From positions 1-64,000 of the forward strand of contig JAUYFI010000185.1 in assembly GCA_030691075.1 (NCBI GenBank): 64,000 bases of DNA. The letters run 5' to 3'. Shown one piece after another: positions 36,184 to 44,280 of this stretch; positions within the stretch are counted from its first letter, which is position 1, and every line of letters begins with the position of its first letter. The notes beneath the pieces were generated by a model that did no database searches, had not been told where the DNA came from, and was given only the letters and a program-made list of their open reading frames with translations. The translations under genes were made by a program, and so were the position numbers. The stretch is from Sulfurisoma sp. Its GTDB lineage: Bacteria > Pseudomonadota > Gammaproteobacteria > Burkholderiales > Rhodocyclaceae.

Positions 36184-37201
36184 TTGCCAGGCTCCCGGCC
36201 GCAAACAACGCCAGCCACAGCCACTGGCCGCGCTGCACCAGCGCCACCGCGCGCCCGATGTCGGCGGCGGTCGGCGTGTCGCCGGCGCCGAGATTATTGG
36301 CCCCCCACGCTCGCAAACCCGGCTCGCTGCCCCCCACGGGGGGGCGTACCTCGGCTTGGGACGGCCCGGCGCCGAGGTAGGGCCGCTCCTCGACCCGGCC
36401 GTGATAGACCGCCGGGCCGCCGAGCTGCACGCCCAGCGCGCCGGCGCCGGCCGCCATCACCGGCCCGGCATTGGGGCTGGGCCACGCGCCGGCCTGGGCG
36501 CGCCAGCAGGCGAACGCACTGCCGATATTGCCGGCGCGCCCGAGCAGCGCATAGGTGAGCGCCGTCAGCCGCGCCGGAATGAAGTTGAGCAGATCGTCGA
36601 GGCGCGCCGCCGCCCAGCCGAAATAAATGCGGCGCTCGTCCCGGTAGCCCCACATCGCGTCCAGCGTGTTGGCCAGCCGGTAGAGCACGGCGCCGGCGCC
36701 ACCGAAAACGAAGAACCAGAACAGCGTGCCGAAAACGGCGTCGTTGCCGTTTTCCAGCACCGACTCGACCGTGGCGGTGGCGACGCCATCCGCGTCGAGC
36801 TGCATGGTGTCGCGCGAGACGATCAGGCCGACCCGCTCGCGCGCTGCGGCGAGGTCGCCAGTGCTCAGCGGCGCGGCCACGGCTTGCGCATGCTCGGCCA
36901 GGCTGCGCCCGCCCAGCGCCAGCCACAACAGCAGCGCATCCGCCATCCAGCCGAGGGAGCTCATGCTTTCCGCCAGCCACGCCAGCACCACGAAGGGCGC
37001 AACCAGCAGCCCCCACGCCAGCAGGCCCCGCAGCCGATTGCCAATGGCATGACCCGGCGCGCCGCGACGCAGCGCGCGTTCCGCCACCCCGGCCAGCCGG
37101 CCGAAGCCGACCAGTGGGTGGAAGCGCCGCAGCTCGCCCAGCAGCCTGTCGAGCAGCACGCCAACGATCGCGGCGGCGGCCAGGGTCAGCGAAGGAGCCA
37201 T
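36176..37201 (-). CDS. cbiB: Adenosylcobinamide-phosphate synthase CbiB
   Basis: A polytopic membrane protein of 341 residues. It starts LAAAAIVGVLLDRLLGELRRFHPLVGFG and has the core RDTMQLDADGVATATVESVLENGNDAVFGTLFWF, then WPSPNAGPVMAAGAGALGVQLGG. It joins aminopropanol phosphate to adenosylcobyric acid. Near the C-terminus, 28 extra residues are encoded by an in-frame insertion of the CCCCCCACGCTCGC-type repeat between YLGAG and NNLGAGDTPTAADI. The reading frame stays open, so the protein is probably made. Confidence 0.92.
   Translation of the reverse strand: MAPSLTLAAAAIVGVLLDRLLGELRRFHPLVGFGRLAGVAERALRRGAPGHAIGNRLRGLLAWGLLVAPFVVLAWLAESMSSLGWMADALLLWLALGGRSLAEHAQAVAAPLSTGDLAAARERVGLIVSRDTMQLDADGVATATVESVLENGNDAVFGTLFWFFVFGGAGAVLYRLANTLDAMWGYRDERRIYFGWAAARLDDLLNFIPARLTALTYALLGRAGNIGSAFACWRAQAGAWPSPNAGPVMAAGAGALGVQLGGPAVYHGRVEERPYLGAGPSQAEVRPPVGGSEPGLRAWGANNLGAGDTPTAADIGRAVALVQRGQWLWLALFAAGSLAIA
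36273..36292 (-). repeat. Dispersed short repeat-like segment (in cbiB)
   Basis: GGCGTGTCGCCGGCGCCGAG is a near match to the reverse of the repeat, and is read as LGAGDTPT in CbiB. It abuts the larger inserted element. CbiB proteins often have an LGDG-like motif here, so the match could be partly natural. Confidence 0.4.
36301..36371 (-). repeat. CCCCCCACGCTCGC-type repeat, copy 3, inside cbiB
   Basis: The copy begins CCCCCCACGCTCGC, has CTGCCCCCCACGGGGGGGCG in the middle and ends GACGGCCCGGCG. The 11-base direct repeat CCGGCGCCGAG lies on both sides (36282-36292 and 36366-36376), exactly 84 bases apart, so the reading frame is kept. Confidence 0.8.
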
Positions 37202-37246
37202 GGGATAATCGGGCGATGGAAAAAGCGCGATTCTACCGGTGAGCGA

Positions 37247-37345
37247 AGACCGCCCCCCTCCCGCCGACAAGGCGGGACTGGATAGTCGCCTCCCCCGCCC
37301 GGCGGGGGAGGACGGGAAGGGGCGCCCACCCTTGCCGGGAGGGAT
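37247..37345. repeat. Hairpin-rich spacer between cbiB and cobQ
   Basis: Two hairpins stand side by side: CCCGCC/GGCGGG with loop GACAA, and CTCCCCCGC/GCGGGGGAG with a three-base loop. The block resembles the palindromic repeats seen elsewhere in the window, but its ends cannot be defined. It occupies the divergent promoter space or the 5' end of a longer cobQ. Confidence 0.45.
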
Positions 37346-37364
37346 CGCCCGCGGGCGGGCCCTC

Positions 37365-38840
37365 ATGGTGCAGGGCTGCACCTCCGACGCCGGCAAGACC
37401 ACGCTGGTCGCCGCGCTGTGCCGCATCCTGCACCGCCGCGGCGTGCGCGTCGCCCCCTTCAAGCCGCAGAACATGGCGCTCAATTCGGCGGTCACCGCCG
37501 ACGGCGGCGAGATCGGCCGCGCCCAGGCGCTGCAGGCGCGGGCGGCGGGGCTCCCGCCGCGCATCGACTTCAACCCTGTGCTGCTCAAGCCCAACACCGA
37601 CAAGCGCGCCCAGGTCATCATCCACGGCCACGCCATCGCCGATCTCGATGCCCGCGCCTACCACGACTACAAGACCACCGCGATGGCCGCCGTGCTCGAA
37701 TCGTGGACGCGGCTCACCGCCGAGTTCGACTGCGTGCTCGTCGAGGGCGCCGGCAGCCCGGCCGAGGTGAATCTGCGCGACCGCGACATCGCCAACATGG
37801 GCTTCGCCGAGGCGGTGGACATCCCGGTGATCCTCGTCGGCGACATCGACCGCGGCGGCGTGCTCGCCCATCTTTCCGGCACGCTCGCCCTGCTGTCGCC
37901 GAGCGAACGGGCGCGCACCCAGGGCCTCGTCATCAACCGCTTTCGCGGCGACATCGGCCTGCTCCAGCCGGGCCTGGACTGGCTGGAACAGCACACGGGC
38001 AAGCCCGTTCTCGGCGTGCTGCCCTATCTGCACGGCCTGTTCCTCGACGCCGAGGACGCGCTCGAACACCACATGGAGCGCGCCGGCGAAACGAAGCTCA
38101 CCGTCGTCGCGCCGGTATTCCCCCGCATCTCCAACCACACCGACCTCGACCCGCTGCGCCTGCACCCCGAGGTCGACTTCCGCTGGATCGGGCCGGGCCA
38201 GACGCCGCCGCCCGCCGACCTCGTGGTGTTGCCCGGCTCGAAGAGCGTCGCCGCCGATCTCGCCTGGCTGCGCCGGCAAGGGTGGGAGCCCTACCTGCAA
38301 CGCCACCTGCGCTACGGCGGCAAGGTCGTCGGCCTGTGCGGCGGCTACCAGATGCTCGGCCGCCGCCTGCACGACCCGGCGGGCATCGAGGGCAGCGCCG
38401 GCACAATCGCGGGCCTCGGCTTCCTCGACTGCGAAACCACGCTGGAAGCGGAAAAGCAGTTGCGCAACGTGACCGGCCGCTTAATGGTCGGCGTGACCGC
38501 AGGGAATCCCCGTGAGACTGGCGACACGCCGATGCAAGGCTACGAAATCCACATGGGCGTCACCAGCGGCCCCGCGCTGGCGCGCCCCGCCGTGCGCCTC
38601 GACGACGATGGCGAAATGAGCCGCGCCGAGGGCGCCCTATCGGACGACAACCGGATACTCGGCAGCTACTGCCACGGCCTGTTCGACACCCCCGCCGCGC
38701 TCGCCGCGCTGCTCGCCTGGGCCGGCGCGAAAGACATCGCCCCCGTCGATTTCGCCGCGCGGCGCGAGGCCGACATCGACCGCCTGGCCGATGCCGTCGA
38801 GGCGGCGCTCGACTGGAGAGTGCTCAGTCGCTGGATTTGA
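37365..38840 (+). CDS. cobQ: Cobyric acid synthase CobQ
   Basis: An approximately 491-residue amidotransferase. The N-terminal dethiobiotin-synthetase-like domain has [19 protein letters not shown] and [10 protein letters not shown]. The C-terminal class I glutaminase domain has the nucleophile Cys in [10 protein letters not shown] and the His in YCHGLFD. It amidates adenosylcobyrinic acid a,c-diamide. ATG 37365 gives the family N-terminus; an in-frame ATG at 37239 adds a Pro/Gly-rich stretch encoded by hairpin-rich DNA. The segment [17 protein letters not shown] before GYEIHMG is an in-frame copy of the long repeat form. Confidence 0.92.
   Translation: MVQGCTSDAGKTTLVAALCRILHRRGVRVAPFKPQNMALNSAVTADGGEIGRAQALQARAAGLPPRIDFNPVLLKPNTDKRAQVIIHGHAIADLDARAYHDYKTTAMAAVLESWTRLTAEFDCVLVEGAGSPAEVNLRDRDIANMGFAEAVDIPVILVGDIDRGGVLAHLSGTLALLSPSERARTQGLVINRFRGDIGLLQPGLDWLEQHTGKPVLGVLPYLHGLFLDAEDALEHHMERAGETKLTVVAPVFPRISNHTDLDPLRLHPEVDFRWIGPGQTPPPADLVVLPGSKSVAADLAWLRRQGWEPYLQRHLRYGGKVVGLCGGYQMLGRRLHDPAGIEGSAGTIAGLGFLDCETTLEAEKQLRNVTGRLMVGVTAGNPRETGDTPMQGYEIHMGVTSGPALARPAVRLDDDGEMSRAEGALSDDNRILGSYCHGLFDTPAALAALLAWAGAKDIAPVDFAARREADIDRLADAVEAALDWRVLSRWI
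38486..38532 (+). repeat. Dispersed repeat, long form (in cobQ)
   Basis: GGTCGGCGTGACCG, then AGGGAATCCCC, then GGCGACACGCCGA. The outer arms TCGGCGTG and CACGCCGA are inverted. This is the same arrangement as the cobS copy, in the opposite orientation. Confidence 0.75.
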
Positions 38841-39378
38841 GTTCCAGCGGCAACCCGGCCGCCACCAGCGTAACGCGGTCGCTAACCGCCGCGACGCGCT
38901 GATTCAGCCGCCCCTGCTCATCGGCGAACAGCCGCGAGACGGGATGCATGGGCACGATGCCCCAGCCGACCTCGTTGGCTACGAGGATGATGCGGCCCGG
39001 CAGCGCTGGCAGGGCATCGAGCAGGTCTTGCGTCTCGGCGGCGAGCAGCGGGCAGGCGATGGCCTCGCCCGCTTCGGCCTGCCGCGCGGCGGCGCCGGCG
39101 AAGAAGAGGTTGGACAGCCACAGCGTCAGGCAGTCGACCAGCAGGCAGGTGTCGGGCGTCGCGAGGCCACGCAGCGTTTCGGCCAGACGCAGCGGCGCCT
39201 CGATGCTGCGCCACGCCGCCGGCCGGCGCGCGCGATGGTGGGCGACGCGCCGCTCCATTTCGGTGTCCCGCGCCTGCGCCGTGGCGACGTAGACGACGCG
39301 CAGGCCGGACGCATCCGCCCGCCTTTCCGCGAAAGCGCTCTTGCCCGAACGGGCGCCGCCGATGACGAGTTCGATCAT
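38824..39378 (-). CDS. cobU: Adenosylcobinamide kinase/guanylyltransferase CobU
   Basis: A 184-residue bifunctional enzyme: Walker A GGARSGKS at 7-14, [26 protein letters not shown] with the His that takes the [16 protein letters not shown], and [11 protein letters not shown]. It phosphorylates and then guanylylates adenosylcobinamide. Its 3' end overlaps the convergent cobQ by 17 bases. Its start is divergent from the riboswitch-controlled cobT operon. Confidence 0.95.
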   Translation of the reverse strand: MIELVIGGARSGKSAFAERRADASGLRVVYVATAQARDTEMERRVAHHRARRPAAWRSIEAPLRLAETLRGLATPDTCLLVDCLTLWLSNLFFAGAAARQAEAGEAIACPLLAAETQDLLDALPALPGRIILVANEVGWGIVPMHPVSRLFADEQGRLNQRVAAVSDRVTLVAAGLPLELKSSD

Positions 39379-39399
39379 GGGGAGAGTTTAGCGCGCAGC

Positions 39400-39405
39400 T
39401 ATAAT
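39400..39405 (+). promoter_or_regulatory. -10 box before the cobT riboswitch
   Basis: A perfect TATAAT (39400-39405) immediately precedes the riboswitch, in the right place to start its transcript a few bases later. No good -35 hexamer is seen at 16-18 bases, so this may be activated or weak. Confidence 0.5.
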
Positions 39406-39407
39406 CG

Positions 39408-39560
39408 GCGCCGATTCGGTCAAGGGAATGCCGTGCAAATCGGCAGCGGGCCCGCCGCTGTAACCGGGGACGAACGTCGCTCGCCGCAAGGCGGCCACTG
39501 CGGGAAACCGCGGGAAGGCGCGACGGTTCGGACGATCCGGGAGCCAGAAGACCTGCCGGA
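39408..39560 (+). ncRNA. Cobalamin riboswitch upstream of cobT
   Basis: The element contains CAAGGGAATGCCGTGCAAATC, GGGCCCGCCGCTGTAACCGG, the pair CACTGCGGGAAACCGCGGGAAGGCG and the B12 box GAGCCAGAAGACCTGCC (39541-39557). It is the second B12 riboswitch in the window and controls cobT-cobS-cobC and perhaps the glycosyltransferase genes downstream. Confidence 0.95.
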
Positions 39561-39614
39561 TTCTTTCAGCAAAGCCCGTGGCACGGGTCGCGCGCTTTTG
39601 AAAGGATGAATCGG

Positions 39615-40670
39615 ATGCATTCCCCCTCCCCTGTATTCGCGGTCGCGCCTGTCGACCGCAGTCTCGAAGCGGCCCTGCGCCGCAAGATCGACAACAAGAC
39701 CAAGCCGCCCGGCAGCCTCGGCCGGCTCGAAGAGCTTGCGCTGCAAATCGGCCTGGTGCGCGGCTCGCTCGCGCCGACCCTGAACCAGCCGCACATCGTC
39801 GTTTTCGCCGGCGACCACGGCGCCGCCCGGGCCGGCATCTCAGCCTTTCCCCAGGACGTGACCTGGCAGATGGTGGAGAACTTTCTCGCCGGCGGCGCGG
39901 CGATCAATGTCTTCGCCCGGGCCAGCGGCATCGGCCTCACCGTGGTCGATGCCGGCGTGGCGCACGACTTCGGGGGGCGCGATAACCTCGTCGATGCGAA
40001 AGTTTCCGCCGGCGGCACGGCGAACTATCTCGAAGGCGCGGCGATGACGCCGGAACAGCGCGACGCGGCGCTGGCCCGGGGCGCCGAGATCGTGGGCAGG
40101 CTCGCGGCCGGCGGCTGCGAAGCGATCGGCTTCGGCGAAATGGGCATCGGCAACACCGCCTCGGCCTCGCTGATCACGCATTGCCTGACCAACGCATCGC
40201 TCGACGACTGCGTCGGCCGCGGCACGGGGCTCGACGACGCCGGGCTGGCGCGGAAGCGCCAACTGCTGGCGCAGGCGCTGGATCGTTACACCGGGCCGCG
40301 CGACGATGCGCTGGCGGTGCTGGCGCAGTTCGGCGGATTTGAAATTGTCATGATGGCCGGTGCGATGCTGGCGGCGGCGCGGCAGCGCATGCTGGTGCTG
40401 GTCGATGGCTTCATCTGCGGCGCGGCGGCGCTGGCGGCGGCGCGGCTGGCGGCGGCCTTCCTCGACTACGCGGTGTTCTGCCACGTTTCGGCCGAGGCGG
40501 GCCACCGCACGCAGTTGGCCGCGATCGGCGCGTCGCCGCTGATCGCGCTCGACATGCGGCTCGGCGAAGGCACGGGTGCCGCGCTGGCCTGGCCCCTGGT
40601 GCGCGCGGCCCGCGCCTTCCTCAACGAGATGGCGAGCTTCGAGTCGGCCGGGGTGTCCGAGAAATTGTGA
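39615..40670 (+). CDS. cobT: Nicotinate-nucleotide:dimethylbenzimidazole phosphoribosyltransferase CobT
   Basis: A protein of about 351 residues with family motifs: [48 protein letters not shown] and [14 protein letters not shown]. The catalytic Glu is expected near the C-terminal [14 protein letters not shown] region. It makes alpha-ribazole phosphate, the lower ligand nucleotide. ATG 39615 is preferred because AAAGGA lies nine bases upstream; ATG 39606 overlaps that site. Confidence 0.95.
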   Translation: MHSPSPVFAVAPVDRSLEAALRRKIDNKTKPPGSLGRLEELALQIGLVRGSLAPTLNQPHIVVFAGDHGAARAGISAFPQDVTWQMVENFLAGGAAINVFARASGIGLTVVDAGVAHDFGGRDNLVDAKVSAGGTANYLEGAAMTPEQRDAALARGAEIVGRLAAGGCEAIGFGEMGIGNTASASLITHCLTNASLDDCVGRGTGLDDAGLARKRQLLAQALDRYTGPRDDALAVLAQFGGFEIVMMAGAMLAAARQRMLVLVDGFICGAAALAAARLAAAFLDYAVFCHVSAEAGHRTQLAAIGASPLIALDMRLGEGTGAALAWPLVRAARAFLNEMASFESAGVSEKL

Positions 40671-41461
40671 TCAAGAGGGAAGTCGAATACTTCTTCGCCG
40701 CGCTGCGCTTCTTCACGCGGCTGCCGGTGCCGCGCTGGGTCGGGCATTCGTCCGAACAACTGAACCACGCCGCGCGCTACTTCCCGCTGGTCGGCGTCAT
40801 CGTCGGCGTCATCGGCGCGGCCGTCACGCTGGCGGCGCTACGGCTATGGCCGGCGCCGCTGGCCGTCCTCGCCGGCATGGCGGCGACGCTGCTGGCCACC
40901 GGCGCCTTCCACGAGGACGGCCTGGCCGACAGCATCGACGGCTTCGGCGGCGGCTGGACGAAGGAACAGGTGCTACTGATCATGAAGGATTCGCGTATCG
41001 GCAGCTACGGGGCGATCGGCATCGGGCTGGTGTTGCTGGCGAAGTTCGAGGCGCTGAGCCTGCTCGCCGTGTCGCCGGTCCCACAGGGATTCCCTTCGGT
41101 CACGCCGACTTTTCTGGCGATGCTCATCGCCGGACACAGCGTTTCGCGCTTCGCTTCGACCACGCTGATCCATGCGCTCGACTACGCCCGCGACGACGAC
41201 TCGTCGAAATCGAAACCGTTGGCCACGCGCATGGGCAAGGGCGAACTCGCGCTGGCGGCGGTCTTCGGGCTTGCCCCCTGCCTGCTGCTGCCTGCCGCAA
41301 ATGCCGCCGTCGCGCTGGCGCTGACGGCCGTCGTTACAGTGCTCGCCGCACGCTACTTCGTCAAACGCATCGGCGGCTATACCGGCGACTGTCTCGGCGC
41401 GACGCAGCAACTGGCCGAGCTCGCGTTCTATCTGGGAATTCTGTGCGCCTGTACCTGGTAA
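40667..41461 (+). CDS. cobS: Cobalamin synthase CobS
   Basis: A polytopic membrane enzyme of 264 residues: [46 protein letters not shown] (metal-binding acidic motif) and [13 protein letters not shown]. It joins adenosylcobinamide-GDP to alpha-ribazole phosphate. The GTG start overlaps the cobT stop (GTGA). The segment [15 protein letters not shown] in a loop before a membrane helix is an in-frame copy of the long dispersed repeat. Confidence 0.94.
   Translation: MIKREVEYFFAALRFFTRLPVPRWVGHSSEQLNHAARYFPLVGVIVGVIGAAVTLAALRLWPAPLAVLAGMAATLLATGAFHEDGLADSIDGFGGGWTKEQVLLIMKDSRIGSYGAIGIGLVLLAKFEALSLLAVSPVPQGFPSVTPTFLAMLIAGHSVSRFASTTLIHALDYARDDDSSKSKPLATRMGKGELALAAVFGLAPCLLLPAANAAVALALTAVVTVLAARYFVKRIGGYTGDCLGATQQLAELAFYLGILCACTW
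41066..41113 (-). repeat. Dispersed repeat, long form (in cobS)
   Basis: Read on the minus strand: AAAAGTCGGCGTGACCG, then AAGGGAATCCCT, then GGGACCGGCGACACGGC. The same three-part arrangement occurs in cobQ, where it is on the plus strand. The ends match the short repeat, whose middle is only CT. Confidence 0.75.
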
Positions 41462-41979
41462 GACACCCCATGCCGGACGTGGCCGCGGGCACCTGCTACG
41501 GTCGCACCGACCTGGCGCTGGCGGCCGATCCGCTCGCTTGTGCCCAGGCGCTGCGGCCGCTGCTGCCCAAGGACGCCCCGCTGTTTTCGAGCCCGCTCGG
41601 GCGCTGCCGCCGGCTGGCAGAACTGCTGCACCCGGCGCCGCGCTTCGACGAGCGTCTGCTCGAACTCGATTTCGGCGCCTGGGAAATGCAGTCATGGGAT
41701 GCCATCGACCGCGCCGCGCTCGACGCCTGGGCTGCCGATCCGCTGCACTTCACGCCGCCGGGCGGCGAAGCGGTGGCCGACCTGCGGGAGCGAGTGCGCG
41801 ACTTCCTCGACGATCTCGTCGAGGACGCGGTGCTGGTCGCCCACGCCGGCGTGATGAAGCTCTGCGCCGCCGAGCTCGCCGGCGTCGCCGCCGACGCATG
41901 GTTCTCGATGCATTTCGAATACGGCACGGCCACGCTGATCGAGGATGGCCGCCTCGTCTGGCACAATCGGGCAAAATAG
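41443..41979 (+). CDS. cobC: Alpha-ribazole phosphatase (CobC, histidine phosphatase family)
   Basis: A 178-residue phosphoglycerate mutase-like enzyme. It starts [26 protein letters not shown] with the catalytic His in VRH; a second catalytic His is in LVAHAGVMK. It removes phosphate from alpha-ribazole phosphate or adenosylcobalamin phosphate. The GTG start overlaps cobS by 19 bases. It is the last cobalamin gene in the operon. Confidence 0.92.
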   Translation: MRLYLVRHPMPDVAAGTCYGRTDLALAADPLACAQALRPLLPKDAPLFSSPLGRCRRLAELLHPAPRFDERLLELDFGAWEMQSWDAIDRAALDAWAADPLHFTPPGGEAVADLRERVRDFLDDLVEDAVLVAHAGVMKLCAAELAGVAADAWFSMHFEYGTATLIEDGRLVWHNRAK

Positions 41980-41984
41980 ACCCC

Positions 41985-43055
41985 ATGGTTGAAGACGCCG
42001 TCCCCCTCGAACAGGTCCGCCGCGCGCTGGTGATCAAGCTGCGCCACCACGGCGACGTGCTGCTGACGTCCCCGGTGTTCGCCACGCTCAAGCGCGCCGC
42101 GCCGGGCTGCGAGGTGGACGCGCTGGTCTATGCCGACACCGCGCCGATGCTGGCCGACCACCCGGCCATATCGCAGCTGCACAGCATCGACCGAGACTGG
42201 AAGCGGCTCGGCCCGCTCGGGCAGGCGGGCGCCGAGTGGCTGCTGCTGTCGCGGCTGCGCGCGCGCGGCTACGACCTGGTGGTGCACCTCACCGAACACA
42301 AGCGCGGCGCCTGGCTGACGCGGTTGCTCGCCCCGCGCTGGTCGGTGGCGCCGAAGCAGAAAAGCAATTTCTGGCGCGCGAGCTTCAGCCACTTCTATCC
42401 GCGCTCCAACCATCCGCTGCGCCACACGGTGGAATCCAACCTCGATGCATTGCGCCGCATCGGCATCCAGCCCGAGGCAACCGACAAGCGCGTCGTGATG
42501 GTGCCGGGCGCGGCAGCCGAGGTGCGTATCGGCTCACTGCTGCGCGAACACGGACTCGATGCGGGGAAATTCATCCACCTGCACCCCGCCTCGCGCTGGC
42601 TGTTCAAGTGCTGGCCGGCGGAGAAGGTCGCGGCGCTCGCCGACGCGCTGCACGAAAAAGGCTGGCGCATCGTGCTCACCGCCGCGCCGGACGAGAAGGA
42701 GCAGGCCCTGATCGCCGCCGTGCTGTCCGCCAGCAAGACGGCTCCGCTCGATCTTTCGGGCCAGCTCTCGCTCAGGGATCTCGCTGCCCTGACCGCAAAG
42801 GCGCGACTGTTCGTCGGCGTCGACTCGGCGCCCATGCACATCGCCGCCGCCATGGGCACGCCGACGGTGGCGCTGTTCGGCCCCTCGGGCGACAAGGAAT
42901 GGGGGCCGTGGAATGTCGCGCACCGTGTCGTCAGCGCCGACTTTTCCTGCCGGCCCTGCGGGCTCGACGGCTGCGGCGGCGGCAAGGTCAGCGAGTGCCT
43001 GACGACGCTGCCGGTCGAGCAGGTGCTGGGCGCCTGCAACGAGTTGCTGGCTTGA
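41985..43055 (+). CDS. GT9 heptosyltransferase (RfaQ-like)
   Basis: A 356-residue GT9 protein. The N-domain motif is LVIKLRHHGDVLLTSPVFATLKRAAPGCEVD. The C-domain has HLHPASRWLFKCWPAEKVAALADAL and FVGVDSAPMHIAAAMGTPTVALFGPSGDKEW, with the late FSCRPCGLDGCGGGKVSECL typical of the heptosyltransferase III (RfaQ) class. It adds a heptose to the LPS inner core. It follows cobC by five bases and overlaps the next glycosyltransferase start. Confidence 0.9.
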   Translation: MVEDAVPLEQVRRALVIKLRHHGDVLLTSPVFATLKRAAPGCEVDALVYADTAPMLADHPAISQLHSIDRDWKRLGPLGQAGAEWLLLSRLRARGYDLVVHLTEHKRGAWLTRLLAPRWSVAPKQKSNFWRASFSHFYPRSNHPLRHTVESNLDALRRIGIQPEATDKRVVMVPGAAAEVRIGSLLREHGLDAGKFIHLHPASRWLFKCWPAEKVAALADALHEKGWRIVLTAAPDEKEQALIAAVLSASKTAPLDLSGQLSLRDLAALTAKARLFVGVDSAPMHIAAAMGTPTVALFGPSGDKEWGPWNVAHRVVSADFSCRPCGLDGCGGGKVSECLTTLPVEQVLGACNELLA

Positions 43056-44224
43056 AACTCGCCGTCGTTCGCCAGCGGTACACGCCATTCGGCGGAGCCG
43101 AGCGCTTCGTCGATCGCGCGCTGGGCGCGCTCGCGGCGCAGGGCACCGAGGTCACGCTGCTCTGCCGCGAGTGGGATGGCGGCGAGGCGCGCTTTCCCGT
43201 CGAGATCGTCGATCCGCCGTATTCCCGGCTCGGCGGGCGCAAGGCGCGCGACGCCGGTTTCGCCCGGGCGATCCAGGACATCATCGCCGCACGACGCTTC
43301 GACCTCGTCCAGTCGCACGAGCGCATCCCCGGCTGCCATGTCTACCGCGCCGGCGACGGCGTCCATGCGACCTGGCTGGAACTGCGGGACGCGGCGCGCG
43401 GCGGCGCGTCGCGACTCGCCACCGCGCTGTCGGCGTGGCACCGCTACACGCTGGCCACCGAGGCCGCGATGTTCCGCCACCCGGATCTGAAAGCCGTGAT
43501 CTGCAATTCGCGCATGGTGAGGGACGACATCGCCCGCCGCTTCGGCGTGGCCGCGGAGAAGCTCGCGCTGATCTACAACGGCGTGGACACCGCGCACTTT
43601 CACCCCGGCCTGCGCGAGGAGCATCGCGCCATTTTTCGCGAAAAAGTTATGCGTAGCGGTATCCATTCGGACGGCGCTGGCGACACGGCGAAAATCATCC
43701 TCTTCGTCGGTTCCGGTTTCGAGCGCAAGGGCGTGGCGACACTGCTCGACGCGCTGACACAACTGCCCGACGCACAGTTGTGGGTCGTCGGCCGCGACAA
43801 GGCGCAGGCGGCGATGGAGCGCCGCGCCGCCCGGCTCGGCGTGGCGGACCGCGTGCGCTTCTTCGGCCCGCAGCCCGACGTGCGGCCGTTCTACGGCGCC
43901 GCCGACCTCTTCTGCCTGCCGACGCTTTACGATCCCTTCCCCAACGCCGCGCTCGAAGCGCTGGCCTGCGGTTTGCCGCTGGTGACCACCACGAGTTGCG
44001 GCGCGGCCGAGCTGGTGCGGGACGGCAAGGGTGAACCTTGCGGCGCCGTCTGCGCGCCGAACGACGCCGCGGCGCTCGCCGCGTGCCTCGCCCCGCTGAT
44101 CAAAGCCGGGCCGACGCCGCAGCAGCGCGCCGCGGCCCGCGCCGCCGCCGAGCCGCTGACGCTCGAGGCCACCGCGTCGTCCCTGCTCGATCTCTACCGC
44201 CGCCTGCTCGGGCAGACCGCTTAA
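43052..44224 (+). CDS. GT4 glycosyltransferase (WaaG-like)
   Basis: A 390-residue GT-B enzyme. It starts KLAVVRQRYTPFGGAERFVDRALGAL, then VICNSRMVRDDIARRFGV, IYNGVDTAHFHPG, ILFVGSGFERKGVATLLDAL and the donor-binding LPTLYDPFPNAALEALACGLPLVTT. It is similar to LPS core alpha-glucosyltransferases. The TTG start overlaps the previous stop (TTGA). The loop between HFHPG and ILFVGSG is lengthened by VMRSGIHSDGAGDTAK, encoded by an expanded copy of the dispersed repeat. Confidence 0.88.
   Translation: MKLAVVRQRYTPFGGAERFVDRALGALAAQGTEVTLLCREWDGGEARFPVEIVDPPYSRLGGRKARDAGFARAIQDIIAARRFDLVQSHERIPGCHVYRAGDGVHATWLELRDAARGGASRLATALSAWHRYTLATEAAMFRHPDLKAVICNSRMVRDDIARRFGVAAEKLALIYNGVDTAHFHPGLREEHRAIFREKVMRSGIHSDGAGDTAKIILFVGSGFERKGVATLLDALTQLPDAQLWVVGRDKAQAAMERRAARLGVADRVRFFGPQPDVRPFYGAADLFCLPTLYDPFPNAALEALACGLPLVTTTSCGAAELVRDGKGEPCGAVCAPNDAAALAACLAPLIKAGPTPQQRAAARAAAEPLTLEATASSLLDLYRRLLGQTA
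43640..43694 (+). repeat. Dispersed repeat, expanded variant (in GT4 gene)
   Basis: GAAAAAGTTATGCGTAGCGG and ATCCATTC lead into GGACGGCGCTGGCGACACGG. The right half matches the short repeat; the left AAAAAGT may be its other end, with about 30 bases between that differ from the cobQ/cobS middle. Confidence 0.55.
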
Positions 44225-44234
44225 GCCGCCCCGC

Positions 44235-44240
44235 TATAAT
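44235..44240 (+). promoter_or_regulatory. -10 box upstream of msbA
   Basis: A perfect TATAAT (CGCTATAATCCGG) lies 41 bases before the preferred msbA ATG. Transcription from here would leave a leader of about 34 bases. No clear -35 box. It suggests that the exporter and O-antigen genes have their own promoter separate from the cobT operon. Confidence 0.5.
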
Positions 44241-44280
44241 CCGGTGCTTCGCGCCCATGGCGGCGCCAAGCTTTTCCACG

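Noticed and set aside
42935..42960. GTCAGCGCCGACTTTTCC in the first GT9 gene as a repeat copy
   Set aside because: It encodes SADFSCRPC, a normal part of RfaQ-like proteins, and only half of the repeat is present.
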